NCBI GenBank assembly: GCA_947488545.1
Contig: CANKZE010000002.1
Span: 19,872 to 83,871, forward strand
DNA length: 64,000 nt
Origin: Bacteroidota bacterium
GTDB taxonomy: Bacteria; Bacteroidota; Bacteroidia; Flavobacteriales; Flavobacteriaceae
Direction: 5' to 3'
In this document: positions 19,227 through 30,300 of the stretch, piece by piece
How the letters are laid out: each line of letters starts with the position of its first letter
Position numbering within the stretch: position 1 is the stretch's first letter
The notes under the pieces: generated by a model
Told to the model about the DNA's origin: nothing
Databases searched by the model: none
Seen by the model: the letters and a program-made list of their open reading frames with translations, nothing else
Made by a program: the position numbers and the translations under genes

Positions 19227-20690
19227 ATGAGTCAAGAAATTAGAAATCTAGAACCGAAAGCACTTTGGAATAAATTTGCCGATTTAAATGCAGTTCCTCG
19301 GCCTTCAAAAAAGGAAGAACGTGTAATTGAATTCATAAAAAATTTCGGAAATAATTTAGGTTTAGAAACTTTTGAAGATGAAATTCGAAATGTAATCATA
19401 AGAAAACCAGCCACTCCAGGAATGGAAAATAGAAAAGCGGTAGTTCTTCAAGGGCATTTGGATATGGTTCACCAAAAAAATTCTGATACTGTATTTGACT
19501 TTGACACACAAGGAATAGACATGTATGTTGATGGTGATTGGGTACGAGCTAGAGGAACAACATTAGGTGCAGATAATGGATTGGGGGTTGCGATGATCAT
19601 GGCTGTTTTAGAAAGTACCACGATGAAACATCCGGCAATTGAAGCTTTATTTACAATTGATGAAGAAACAGGAATGACAGGCGCTTTGAACCTAAAAGGC
19701 GGTGTTTTAAATGGCGAAATCCTGTTGAATATGGACACGGAAGAAGACGATGAAATTGATATAGGATGTGCCGGAGGAATTGATGTTACTGCGACTAGAA
19801 AATACAACGAAGAAGAAACTCCTGAAGGATCAGTTGGATATACAATTACGGTGAAAGGGCTTAATGGCGGTCACTCTGGAATGGATATTCATAAAGGATT
19901 AGGGAACGCAAATAAAATCATGAACCGTTTATTGTTTGATGGTTTTGAGAATTTTGGACTTCAAATTGCTGAAATAAATGGTGGGAGTTTGAGAAACGCG
20001 ATTCCTAGAGAAAGCGTTGCAAAAATTATTGTAGCTCAAATGTATGATGAGGCTTACGTTTTTGATATGCAAGAAATTATCAATGATATCAAAAATGAAT
20101 ATAAAACTACTGAACCAAACTTAGTTATTGAAATTACAAAATCGGAATTACCGAGTAAAGTAATGGATTTAGGGGTTCAAGAAGGTATTATTCGTTCGAT
20201 TTATGCAGCTCATAATGGAGTTTATAGAATGAGCGCTGACATGGAAGATTTGGTTGAAACTTCAAATAATGTGGCTCGAGTAATCATTAAAGAAGGTGAA
20301 ATTACAATTGGCTGTTTAACCCGTTCATCTGTTGAAACTTCGAAGTTTGATTTAGCGAATTCCTTACGTTCAGTATTTGAATTGTGTGGTTGCGAAGTAA
20401 CTTTATCTGGTTCTTATCCAGGATGGACTCCAAATGTAAATTCGGAAATTCTTGATGTTTTAGTTTCAATATATGAAAAACAAAACAACGAAAAACCAAA
20501 AGTGGTAGCTTGTCACGCAGGTTTAGAATGTGGGATTTTAGGAACTAATTATCCTGATATGGACATGATTTCATTTGGACCAACAATACATGGAGCTCAC
20601 TCTCCAGATGAAAGAGCAAGTATTAAATCGGCTCAGAAATTTTGGAAATTTGTATTAGAAATATTAGAGAATATTCCAATGAAAAAATAA
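19227..20690 (+). CDS. pepD: Aminoacyl-histidine dipeptidase (M20 family)
   Basis: A 487-residue cytosolic zinc dipeptidase that cleaves Xaa-His dipeptides. Motifs: QGHLDMV (metal His and Asp), GADNGLG (bridging Asp), TIDEETGMTG (catalytic and metal Glu), a lid/dimer domain from about residue 205, and CHAGLECG plus GPTIHGAHSPDE near the C-terminus. Full length for the family. Divergent from the DUF3810 gene, 132 bp away. Followed at once by a terminator shared with the convergent surface-protein operon. Confidence 0.94.
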   Translation: MSQEIRNLEPKALWNKFADLNAVPRPSKKEERVIEFIKNFGNNLGLETFEDEIRNVIIRKPATPGMENRKAVVLQGHLDMVHQKNSDTVFDFDTQGIDMYVDGDWVRARGTTLGADNGLGVAMIMAVLESTTMKHPAIEALFTIDEETGMTGALNLKGGVLNGEILLNMDTEEDDEIDIGCAGGIDVTATRKYNEEETPEGSVGYTITVKGLNGGHSGMDIHKGLGNANKIMNRLLFDGFENFGLQIAEINGGSLRNAIPRESVAKIIVAQMYDEAYVFDMQEIINDIKNEYKTTEPNLVIEITKSELPSKVMDLGVQEGIIRSIYAAHNGVYRMSADMEDLVETSNNVARVIIKEGEITIGCLTRSSVETSKFDLANSLRSVFELCGCEVTLSGSYPGWTPNVNSEILDVLVSIYEKQNNEKPKVVACHAGLECGILGTNYPDMDMISFGPTIHGAHSPDERASIKSAQKFWKFVLEILENIPMKK

Positions 20691-20695
20691 ATGAT

Positions 20696-20729
20696 AAAAA
20701 AACGCCCTAATTAACGGGCGTTTTTTTTT
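20696..20729. terminator. Bidirectional terminator between pepD and surface operon
   Basis: Stem AACGCCC / GGGCGTT with loop taattaac, flanked by A and T runs. It serves pepD on the plus strand and the end of the five-gene operon on the minus strand. Confidence 0.9.
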
Positions 20730-22668
20730 ATAATGAAATTACTATGAATTCACTTCTTCTATTGGCTTGGTGTTGCTCTTCAGTACACTCAACCCCATCA
20801 GAACAATTGTTTACTAATTTGGTTTCACCGTAACCTTTTGCTGTTAATCTATCAGCGGAAATACCTTGCTTAATCAACCATTTTCTAGTTGATTTAGCGC
20901 GATTATCTGATAAAATAATATTGTAAGCATGTGTTTGACGACTATCGGTATGCGAATTAATTGCAATTTTCATTGTAGGATATTCCAATAGTACCTCTAA
21001 AATTTTAGCCAATTCAATAGCGGCATCTTTACGGATATTGTATTTGTCAAGATCGAAATAAATTTCTTTAATATGGAAAACTTTTGACAAATCGGTTCCT
21101 GGAACAATTGGTATTTGTGTTTTCTCTATCGCTAAAGTTGTTTTCGTTTCACCAGTATAATTTGGTATTTGAATGTCTTTTTCATCTGTTGAATAGTCTG
21201 TTTTTGATGCTCTAATAAAGAAAGAAGCATTACAATCTACATATCCAAAATTGAATTCCCCTTTATCATTAGAAATTTGGGTACTAATAACTTTATTGTC
21301 TTTTGAGAATAAGGTAACTTCTGAACCCGGAAGAATTTCATTTGTTTGTTTATCTGTAACATTCCCGGCTAATTGTTGTTCGCATGGATACACAATCGGT
21401 TTGATTTGGGTAAACCCATAAATATCATCGTTTCCTTCCCCACCTTCTCTATTTGAAGTAAAAAAACCACGATTTGTAGTTTCGTTAATACAAAATGAAA
21501 AATCATCCATAGTTCCATTTACGGGAGCACCAATATTCAAAACAGAATTTCTTTTATCAATTTTATTTATATCGACTTGGAAAATATCAAGTCCTCCTAA
21601 ACCAGGTCTTCCGTCTGAAGCGAAATATAAAATTCCAGATTCAGAAATGAAAGGAAATGTTTCACGACCTTCAGTATTGATAGTTTTTCCTAAGTTTTCA
21701 GGTTCGCCAAAATTTCCATTTGGTTTAATCTCCACTTTATAAATATCAGATTTTCCTAATGTTCCTGGACGATCAGAAGCAAAATACAATGTTTTTTCAT
21801 CTGGACTTAAAGCAGGATGTGCAACTTGAAAATCATCTGAATTAAATGGAAGTTCGGTAATATTATCCCATTCTTGTTTTTGATTTTTTTGAGCGCGGTA
21901 AATTTTCAAAAAAACCGTACCTTCTGCATTTTGCCCTTTTTTACCTTTAATAAAATTATTTCTTGTGAAATAAACGGTATTGCCATCTTTTGTAAATACT
22001 GGAGTTGATTCATTAAATTTCGAATCGATAGTTTTTGCAAACTTTTTAGCATCAGAAACCAATCCATCAGAGTTTATGGTTCCCGAAAACAAAGAAGTGA
22101 ATGGTAAACCAGTCCAAGAATGAGTTCTTTTGTAAATACTTTTTGATTCTCTAGAGGTAGAAAACACCAATTGATCTTTGAAGAATGAACCTCCAAAATC
22201 GGAATTCGGAGAATTTATTGATAGTGTTTTTAGTTCAAATCGATCAGAATTTTGTTTGATATATTCTTTGTAATTGTTTTCCTTTTTTAATATTTGAGCT
22301 CGATTTTGCTCAGGAACTAAAGAAATATATTTCGACATATACTTATCCGATTCTTCGATTTGACCTATTGATTTCAAGGTTAAAGCATATCGATAATAGT
22401 ATTCAGGATTCAAATCGGTAGTTAGAGAAAATGCTTTTTGATACCATTCTGCAGCAATTTTATAATTGGCATTAAAATAATAGGCATCACCTATTTTCTC
22501 GCATATTTCGGGATTCACAAAACCTTTTTTGACAATTTTTTCATAGGTTTTTATTGCATCGATATAAGCTAATTTCTGGTTTAGTTTATCGCCCTTGATG
22601 ATTTTAGTGTTTTGAGCGAAAGCACCAATTGCAAAACTAAATAGTAACGAGTAAAATATATTTTTCAT
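20728..22668 (-). CDS. OmpA-family protein with TPR and PD40 repeats
   Basis: 646 residues: a signal peptide (IGAFAQ), TPR-like repeats (about 25-130), a beta-propeller of PD40/WD40-like repeats (FTKDGNTVYFTRN; LSPDEKTLYFASDRPG; ILYFASDGRPGLGG; GFFTSNREGGEG), a carboxypeptidase-regulatory-like domain (about 430-520), and a C-terminal OmpA peptidoglycan-binding domain (YFDLDKYNIRKDA ... INSHTDSR ... NRRSEFIVI). This layout resembles PorE-type proteins that tie T9SS or gliding parts to peptidoglycan. It is the last gene of the operon, 11 bp after a SprF-like gene, and probably anchors the surface complex in the cell wall. Confidence 0.9.
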   Translation of the reverse strand: MKNIFYSLLFSFAIGAFAQNTKIIKGDKLNQKLAYIDAIKTYEKIVKKGFVNPEICEKIGDAYYFNANYKIAAEWYQKAFSLTTDLNPEYYYRYALTLKSIGQIEESDKYMSKYISLVPEQNRAQILKKENNYKEYIKQNSDRFELKTLSINSPNSDFGGSFFKDQLVFSTSRESKSIYKRTHSWTGLPFTSLFSGTINSDGLVSDAKKFAKTIDSKFNESTPVFTKDGNTVYFTRNNFIKGKKGQNAEGTVFLKIYRAQKNQKQEWDNITELPFNSDDFQVAHPALSPDEKTLYFASDRPGTLGKSDIYKVEIKPNGNFGEPENLGKTINTEGRETFPFISESGILYFASDGRPGLGGLDIFQVDINKIDKRNSVLNIGAPVNGTMDDFSFCINETTNRGFFTSNREGGEGNDDIYGFTQIKPIVYPCEQQLAGNVTDKQTNEILPGSEVTLFSKDNKVISTQISNDKGEFNFGYVDCNASFFIRASKTDYSTDEKDIQIPNYTGETKTTLAIEKTQIPIVPGTDLSKVFHIKEIYFDLDKYNIRKDAAIELAKILEVLLEYPTMKIAINSHTDSRQTHAYNIILSDNRAKSTRKWLIKQGISADRLTAKGYGETKLVNNCSDGVECTEEQHQANRRSEFIVISL

Positions 22669-22679
22669 AATTATTTAGA

Positions 22680-23594
22680 TTAAAAAAATCGTGGTGAAAC
22701 TAATTTATCCTTTTTATAAACAAACTCATAGCGGATAAAAACCTCATGGGAACCAAAATTATATCTTGACAAAGAAGTTGTATCAAAATCATAGCTATAC
22801 CCTATAAATAATGCGTCATTGACTTGAAATCCAGCCAATCCACTTACGGCTGCATCCCATCTATAAGCAGCTCCTAAAACGAATTTGTTCATGAACATGG
22901 CATTTCCAGAAAGATCTAATTGTACAGGTGCACCTGTTACGATTTTAGAAACCACTGCAGGTTTGAATTTAATAGAATTGGAAACATCAAAAACATAACC
23001 ACCAATTAAATAATAATTCATTCTTTGTGAATTGATAGCGATATCATTGTCGTTATAAAAATTAGATTCCATTATATTTGGAATCGACACTCCAAGGTAA
23101 TATTGATCGGAATGCAAAAAGGTTCCTACTCCAAAATTAGGAGACAATCTAGTACTTACACTTCTCCATTTTGGATCATTTGCTTGAAATGGGGTAACTT
23201 TATATTGGTCAAAACTAAAAAAACTTGCAGTTCCTTTCACTCCAAATGACAAGTTAGTCTTTTCATTCAATCGAATAGTATAAGAAATATCTCCCGAAAA
23301 AGTATTTTGTTCGGTTGGTCCAATTCTGTCTGAAATTGCAGATATTCCAAGACCTAAATTTGTTTCAGGAATTGGAGTATTTATTGAAAAAGTGCTAGTT
23401 GTGGGTGCTCCATCAAATCCAACCCATTGCGATCGGTGCAAAGCCAAAACACTTAATACATTTCTAGAACCCGCATAGGCAGGATTTACAGAAATTGTAT
23501 TGTACATATATTGAGAATATTGTGCCTCTTGCTGAGAATAAATTGAATTTACACACAATATTAATAAACCCAAAAAAGTAAATTTTATATTCAT
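22680..23594 (-). CDS. PorP/SprF family outer-membrane protein (second copy)
   Basis: A 304-residue protein with a signal peptide and the family start EAQYSQYMYNTISVNPAYAGSR, followed by amphipathic beta strands (GLGISAISDRIGPTE; FIGYSYDFDTTSL) that predict a 14-strand-type outer-membrane barrel. Members pair with type B T9SS cargo and help it leave the cell and attach to it. The gene directly follows the 898-residue type B protein (11 bp), so that protein is its likely client. The C-terminus EVFIRYEF is the usual family ending. Confidence 0.93.
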   Translation of the reverse strand: MNIKFTFLGLLILCVNSIYSQQEAQYSQYMYNTISVNPAYAGSRNVLSVLALHRSQWVGFDGAPTTSTFSINTPIPETNLGLGISAISDRIGPTEQNTFSGDISYTIRLNEKTNLSFGVKGTASFFSFDQYKVTPFQANDPKWRSVSTRLSPNFGVGTFLHSDQYYLGVSIPNIMESNFYNDNDIAINSQRMNYYLIGGYVFDVSNSIKFKPAVVSKIVTGAPVQLDLSGNAMFMNKFVLGAAYRWDAAVSGLAGFQVNDALFIGYSYDFDTTSLSRYNFGSHEVFIRYEFVYKKDKLVSPRFF

Positions 23595-23605
23595 TTAATT
23601 TCCAA

Positions 23606-26296
23606 TTAATAAGTTAAATACAAATATCCTGTTTTTTCTAATCTAATACCACTTCTTGGCTTAGTATATTTAATTACATAATAATAAGTTCCCTCTGGAA
23701 GATTAGAATTTACTTCCACTGTTACTCTTCCTTCTGATCTTCCTCTGAAAGATTTATCACCATTATTATAACTATTGATCTCGTAAACCAAAATTCCCCA
23801 TCTATTAAAAATTTGTACATTATTGTCGGGATAGAATGTAATACCATCAATCATGAATACTTCATTCAATCCATCATTATCTACTGAAACAAAGTTATAT
23901 ACCGTTACATCGCATTCGTTAATTTTTACCAAAACAGGAAATCTTGTTAAGCTAGGACATCCATTAATAATGGCTTCTGCATAATAGGTCGTTTGATTTT
24001 GTAAAACTGTTGTTAACGGAAGCGGAGTTCCACCAGTAGCTTGGGTAAACCATTGAACAGTATTACCATTACTATTTACAGTTAAATCTGATAATATTGC
24101 TGTAAAACAAAATTCTTGAGTTGAATTACCTGTTGGAGTTGCAGGTAATGCTGTAATGTTAATTGTTGCAGTATTTGCAATTGGCACACAAGGAGAAACA
24201 GCAGAAATACTATAATTAAATATACTGGTATTTGCTCCAAAAGCAGGAGTATATAAGCCTGAACCTGCATTAAATACTCCGCCAGAACCGGATGATTGGC
24301 TCCAAATTCCACCTGTTTCTTGATTTGAAATAACTGTATTTAAATCAATTACAGACCCAAAATCTTCACAAATAGCTAAACTTCCGTTTAATCCTAATTG
24401 CGGTTGGCGATTTAGGGTTACTGTGGCTAGACTTTCATCGTCACTACAACCCACTAATCCGGTTACAGTATATTTAAAAATACTAGTTGTTGCTCCTAAA
24501 GCAGGTGAAAAAGTTCCTGCGCCAGCGTTAAAAGTTCCGCCAATTCCTGAAACTCTTGTCCACGAACCAGATGATTGCTGATTTGAAATAACAGAAGCTA
24601 AATTAATTGGTGTAAAATTACTATCACACCTTATCAATGCTCCATCAAGACCAGCATTAGAACGAGGATTAACAACAACCGTGGCTATATTCGTTACATT
24701 CACACATGGTGAAACTGCTGTAACAGTATATAAAAAAGTGCTCGATGTGGCAGCATTTGCAGTTGTATAAGTTCCATTAGAATTAAATACCCCGCCAGAA
24801 CCCGTTAATCGAGTCCATGTTCCTCCAGACTCTTCATTTGTTAAAATTGACGATAATTGAATTGGAGTTGTATTTGAGTCACAAATGGTAATTGAATTAT
24901 CAATTCCAGCAACTGGTTGTCTTTGAATTACAATAGGAAAACTAACATTTCTAGCAGGACACCCTTGAAAAGCAGGAATTAAGTAATTAATATCATAGCT
25001 GCCTGAAGGAACGTTTAATGGAGAAAATTCACCATTATTTGGATTTACTCCAATACCAGAAGGAACTGATGAATAGGTTCCCCCTTGATAACTTCCAGTA
25101 CCCGATATTTGAACCTGTTGCAAACTATTGTTTGAATTACAGAACAAGCCTATTGGATAGTTTATGGTAGCTGTTGGCGGTGCTACAACCGTAACTTGCT
25201 TAGTAATTGAATCTACACAACCTATTGAATTTGTAACTGTTAAAGTTACATCATAGGTTCCTGGATTTGCATAAACGTGAGTTGGAGAAACGGAAGTTGA
25301 AGTTTGTCCATCACCAAAATTCCACAAAAATGAAATAGAAGTTAAATCAGTACCAGGTGAAGTAGTTGATAAATTTGTAAAATTAGCACCACTAGCACAA
25401 TTATTTTGTTGTGTTAAATTAAAATCAGGAATTGGAGGTGCTGGTTGTAAAACTGACGTTAAACTGACTCTACATCCAGTCACTGAAGTTAATTGACAAC
25501 TTACCGTTTGACCAATAATTGGGTTGGTAATTGAAATACTCTGTGAAGTTGCTCCATTACTCCATAAATAGGTAAATCCAATTGGAGCTGTAAGAGTTAC
25601 TACTGAAGAACCCGCGCAAAAATTGGTGTTGATTCTTAGCGCTGTACAATAGGCATCTAAATAGGCATATCCATAATGACCTCCTAAATCGCAATCTCCT
25701 GTGGCGAAAACCAAACTAATTTGTTGTCCAATGTAGGGAGTTAAATCAATTCCAACTGTTGTCCAATTTTTATATACAACGCCTCCACAATTTTGAAACC
25801 CTGGAATATTATCATCGGCAACAACTAAATAGTAACCACAAACCGGATCAATAACTTGACCACTAGCGTTTAATATTTTAAGTTCAAACCTTGGTTGATC
25901 AACGGCAGTATGCGATGGATCTTGAAGAACAACGGCGTATTTATAAATAAATAAAGCATTAGAAGCATCTACAACAGGAATTGTATAGGTTAACTTTTCA
26001 GCTTGTCTTCCCACAGATGAATTTCCTAATCGTGCAGAGTGAGTTCCGCCTGGAGCCACTACCGTTACGTTATTACAAGTATTAGGATCAGTCCCTGTAC
26101 CTGTCATAATGGTATGCCTCCCCGTAATAATAGCCGATGGAGTTGTTGAAATTGGACAACAAGTACCTGTTTGACCACTCCAACCATTAAAATTTCCTAA
26201 TTCAAAATCAGAATTTGTACAAGAGGAGGTTTGACTTTGGGCCAAGAGACTTGAAAAAAATAATAATATTAAAAGTCCAATTCTAAGTAATTTCAT
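23606..26296 (-). CDS. Secreted PKD-containing protein with T9SS type B sorting domain
   Basis: The ORF track starts at a TTG (26302); I prefer the ATG at 26296 (MKLLRIGLLILLFFSSLLAQS), giving 896 residues with a clean signal peptide. The first 220 residues form a jelly-roll-like domain (SCTNSDFELGNFNGW...), then come a PKD domain (FLWNFGDGQTSTSVSPTHVY), three or four repeats of about 80 residues with the pattern 'SGGVFN..G.Y', an Ig-like domain, and a C-terminal gliding-motility-type domain (NDGLNEVFMIDGITFYPDN...FNRWGILVYE). The last marks type B cargo of the type IX secretion system. It is sandwiched between two SprF-like genes, of which the downstream one is its presumed partner. Confidence 0.9.
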   Translation of the reverse strand: MKLLRIGLLILLFFSSLLAQSQTSSCTNSDFELGNFNGWSGQTGTCCPISTTPSAIITGRHTIMTGTGTDPNTCNNVTVVAPGGTHSARLGNSSVGRQAEKLTYTIPVVDASNALFIYKYAVVLQDPSHTAVDQPRFELKILNASGQVIDPVCGYYLVVADDNIPGFQNCGGVVYKNWTTVGIDLTPYIGQQISLVFATGDCDLGGHYGYAYLDAYCTALRINTNFCAGSSVVTLTAPIGFTYLWSNGATSQSISITNPIIGQTVSCQLTSVTGCRVSLTSVLQPAPPIPDFNLTQQNNCASGANFTNLSTTSPGTDLTSISFLWNFGDGQTSTSVSPTHVYANPGTYDVTLTVTNSIGCVDSITKQVTVVAPPTATINYPIGLFCNSNNSLQQVQISGTGSYQGGTYSSVPSGIGVNPNNGEFSPLNVPSGSYDINYLIPAFQGCPARNVSFPIVIQRQPVAGIDNSITICDSNTTPIQLSSILTNEESGGTWTRLTGSGGVFNSNGTYTTANAATSSTFLYTVTAVSPCVNVTNIATVVVNPRSNAGLDGALIRCDSNFTPINLASVISNQQSSGSWTRVSGIGGTFNAGAGTFSPALGATTSIFKYTVTGLVGCSDDESLATVTLNRQPQLGLNGSLAICEDFGSVIDLNTVISNQETGGIWSQSSGSGGVFNAGSGLYTPAFGANTSIFNYSISAVSPCVPIANTATINITALPATPTGNSTQEFCFTAILSDLTVNSNGNTVQWFTQATGGTPLPLTTVLQNQTTYYAEAIINGCPSLTRFPVLVKINECDVTVYNFVSVDNDGLNEVFMIDGITFYPDNNVQIFNRWGILVYEINSYNNGDKSFRGRSEGRVTVEVNSNLPEGTYYYVIKYTKPRSGIRLEKTGYLYLTY

Positions 26297-26318
26297 AATC
26301 AATTGAGATTAATAGTTG

Positions 26319-27305
26319 TTAATAGTAATTTGGGCAACCAAAGCAATTCTCATTTTTATCAAATTCATAAGAAATTGAAATTTCATAAACTCCACCAGTT
26401 CTTCCGATTTGACTTGTACTAAAATCATAAGAATAACCAAACTTAAAGCCTTCATATTTCAAACCTACAAAAGCATTCAAAGAGGTTAAAAAATGACTAT
26501 TTGGATTTGTTCTGATTGGATTTGTAGCAGCTAATAAACCAAATGAAAGATGCCCGTTTACATATTGAGGTCCAATATCAAATCTATTATATTCTCCCTG
26601 GTGCATGAAATTAGTTAGTAAATACAAACTATCTTCATTACCCATTCGACCAAAATTGGTATTTAATGGAAACTCGATTGAAGAATGTATTGATAAAAAC
26701 ATATCTAAGTTGTTGTTATCATTAAAAGCCATTGAAATATTAGGTCTGTTCAAATGCTTAAGGGTTAACCCAACCCAAGATCTTTCATTGTTTAATAAAA
26801 GTGAAGTACTAATATCAAAGAAATTCATTTTTTCATTTAACAAAATTGGATCAATACTTGTTGAGTTGATTACACCATTACTAATATTAATTTGATCTCC
26901 CAATAACAAATCTTGGAATCCAAAGGACTTATTTCCATAACCTAGTGATAAACTAGGTCTAAAAAACCAGTCGTCATTAATTTGGAATTTTAAAGCATAA
27001 TTTAAATTAACTTGGGTAAAATTATAACGGGTCGTAGTTTCCTTATGATTTAAAACACTAATCCCTATTCCACTATTAAGATCTTCGAACCAATTATCTA
27101 CGTATGCAAATTGAGTATTGATACTAAAATTAAGCCTTGGCCACTGAGTTCGATGAATTATCCCTGCTTTCGGACCTTCTTTAGCACCAGCAAAAGAGGA
27201 GTTAAAACTCTCCGGAATCATAAAATATTGAGTGAATATAGGGTCTTGAGCATAAATACTACTCAAACTAAAAAACAAACAAATTGAAATTATTATCTTT
27301 TTCAT
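26319..27305 (-). CDS. PorP/SprF family outer-membrane protein (first copy)
   Basis: 328 residues with a signal peptide (SSIYAQ) and the family start DPIFTQYFMIPESFNSSFAGA; later GYGNKSFGFQDLL and FKFGYSYDFSTSQIGR. A predicted outer-membrane barrel. It starts only 4 bp after the stop of the giant adhesin gene, the same arrangement as sprB-sprF in gliding Flavobacterium, where SprF is needed for SprB to reach the surface. The C-terminal tail ENCFGCPNYY with two Cys extends past the usual barrel end. The two SprF-like proteins of this operon are clearly different in sequence, so the duplication is old. Confidence 0.92.
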   Translation of the reverse strand: MKKIIISICLFFSLSSIYAQDPIFTQYFMIPESFNSSFAGAKEGPKAGIIHRTQWPRLNFSINTQFAYVDNWFEDLNSGIGISVLNHKETTTRYNFTQVNLNYALKFQINDDWFFRPSLSLGYGNKSFGFQDLLLGDQINISNGVINSTSIDPILLNEKMNFFDISTSLLLNNERSWVGLTLKHLNRPNISMAFNDNNNLDMFLSIHSSIEFPLNTNFGRMGNEDSLYLLTNFMHQGEYNRFDIGPQYVNGHLSFGLLAATNPIRTNPNSHFLTSLNAFVGLKYEGFKFGYSYDFSTSQIGRTGGVYEISISYEFDKNENCFGCPNYY

Positions 27306-27309
27306 TATC

Positions 27310-30300
27310 TTATTTAATTAAAGTAAATGGACCATTATAATCTACAATTGCTCCGAAAAGTGTTGTTGCTCTTACCACTATGATGTAATTTCCATTTTCA
27401 CTTTCGTGTCCATTTATAGTTCCATCCCATCCTTTTAATGTAGGTCCTGATTCAACATATAGTAGTGAACCCCAAGTGTCGTAAACTCTCATTTCTAGCT
27501 CTTTCATACAGTTGTATTCAGGTTTAAAGTTGTCATTTATACCGTCATGATTTGCTGGTGTAAAAGCATTAGGTACAATCATATCGTATCCTCTTGTTAC
27601 AGCAATTGTTTGGGTGATACTATAAGTACAAGTAACTCCTCCAATGGTATAATTTACAACTAGTGTAATATTATGATCACCAATTGTAGTAAAAGTATGT
27701 GAAACTGAATTGGCTCCAGCCAATGAAACTCCATCCACAAACCATTCTATAGAGGTGAAATTTCCTGTAGATACATTTGTAAACGAGATTGGATCATTGA
27801 TTGAATAAACCCCACAAATTGTCATTGCACTTGATGAAATATTCATTAATGGATTACCAATAACAGGAAGATTTACGACTACTGGGAATTGAACTGGAAT
27901 ACATCCAAATGTAATTCCTTCCTGATCATTTACATCTACAAAGTAATTTCCATTTACATCAGTAGTCATACATTGAGGATTTGGAGGTCCCGCACATGGC
28001 ACTCCTCCAGACCAATTATAAACATAACCCGGAATTCCGCCTGAAGCAAAAATATAATTCGTTTGAGATACATTTTTAATTGGACAATTAACATTTAGAT
28101 TCGATGTAATAAAACCTGTAATAGGTGTAGGTCTCGTTAAAGTAAGAGTTCTCGTATTTGCAGGACAGTTATTTACATCGGCAATTGCAATAGTATAGGT
28201 ACCGGCACTTAATCCATTTAAACACCAATCATTAGGAGTTGAAATATTAGTAGATCTAACCCAGCCTGGACCAACAGGGAAAGGATTAGTACCACCAGTT
28301 ATTGAAATACAAATAGATCCATTATTGTATAGCCTATTAGGGAAGCAATTTGGATTTGTAGCGCTTTTAATTGTGAATGCTAAAGGGCCTGGTTGAGTCA
28401 CTGTTATAGAAGTAGAAGAACGACAACCATTTGCATCAATTACCGTATAAAGATGAAGCCCAGCAGTAACAGTATAATTACCATAATCTCCAGCATTAAT
28501 AGTATAAAGTGGAGTTCCACCAATCGCAGTTACAGTAACAACAGCAGTTCCTCCATTACATAATACTGGAGAAGTAACTGCAGATGACGCTACTAATAAT
28601 GGTGGTTCTGTAACTACAATTGTCACTGTATTTGAAATACACCCATTAGAATCTCTAACAAAATAAGTATGGGTTCCAGCATAAACAGTGTAATTTCCTG
28701 TTCCAACATATCCACTGCCTGGCACACCTCCAGTAGCACCAACCGATATTATTGCAGTACCACCTTTACACAATATAGGTGATATTATGGTAGCTGTGGC
28801 AATAACTGGTGTTGGCTGAGTAATTGTAAATGGAACCGAGGCACTACAACCATTAGCATCTGATATGGTATAAGTTCCAGAGCCTGCAGAAACCGTAATT
28901 GGACCTGTTCCTGAATATAGAGGTCCAGTCGCATAAGGGGTTCCTCCAGTTCCAGAAATAGTAATAACTCCAGTACCTCCGTTACATAATATTGGTGAGG
29001 TAACAGTCGCAGATGCTACTAAAAGTGTTGGCTGTGTAATATTTAATAATACAGTATTTGAACATCCATTAGCATCTGTAACAGTGAATGGAATGTTATT
29101 TCCAGCAGGGACAGAGAAAGTTCCTGTACCTGTATAATTTTGAACGCCTCCAATTGCTGAAACAGTTACAGTTGCATTACCTCCAAAACAAGAAATTGGA
29201 GTTGTAACTACAGCTGTAACTTGAAGTAATGGTGGTTCAGTTACATTAATTGTAATTGATTTTTGACAGCCATTAAAATCAGTAACTGTGAAAACATTTA
29301 CTCCAGCCGAAACTGTAAATACTCCGGTACCGCTATAAACAGGTGATCCCGAAGTGGTATTTGGAACTCCACCCGTTGCTGTAACAGTAACAGTGGCAGT
29401 TCCTCCAAAACATCTAATCGGAGTTGTAATATTTGCAGTAGCAACTAATAATGAAGGCTGAGTAATTACTCCAGATCCATTAAAAGTACAACCGTTGGCA
29501 TCAGTTACTAAGACGTTATAAGCGCCTGCTGGCAAATTGGTTGCACTTGAAGTGATTTCATTACTTGGAGTCCATAAATATTGATATTGACTACCGGTTG
29601 TAAATGGTATTCCTCCAGTAACGACCGCTTGATAAGTTGCAAAATTACCATTACATAAAATTGCTGCCGTTTGAGTTACTGTTGCTTGTAATGCCGGCGG
29701 TGCAGTTAATACGATATTTCTAATTATATCCGGACAGTTGCTCACTAAATCTCTAATTACTACTGTATAATTCCCTGCTGACAACCCTGTGAAATTAGCA
29801 GGATTTGGCAAAGTTATTGTGTTTGGACCTAAAGGGTTTAAAATTACATTTATTGGACCATTACCACCGGTAACATTTATCCCAATAGAACCATTATTAC
29901 CTCCATTACAAGAAACTTGAAAACCATTATAATTAGATAATGTTGAAGTTATTACTAAAGGAGCTGGATCAGTTATTGTGTAAGGACCAAACTGCTTTTG
30001 ACAATTTACACTATCAGTTACAACAAGATAATAAGTTCCTCCACAAATATTCTGTAAAATACTTATGTTTCCTTGTGCTAATGATGTGTTAATTGGAACA
30101 TTTCCACTACTAGTAACCTGAAACCACTGATATTGATAAGGATTTGTTGTCGATGCAAATGGGGTTCCTCCAGAAACAGCTACCTGAATAATACCATTAC
30201 AACCTGTTGCAATATCACAATTAGTGTTGTTTATAGGATTTACTGCCGGAACTGAAATCATTGGCGGCGGAACAGTAACAGTATAATTAAAGCGATAAGT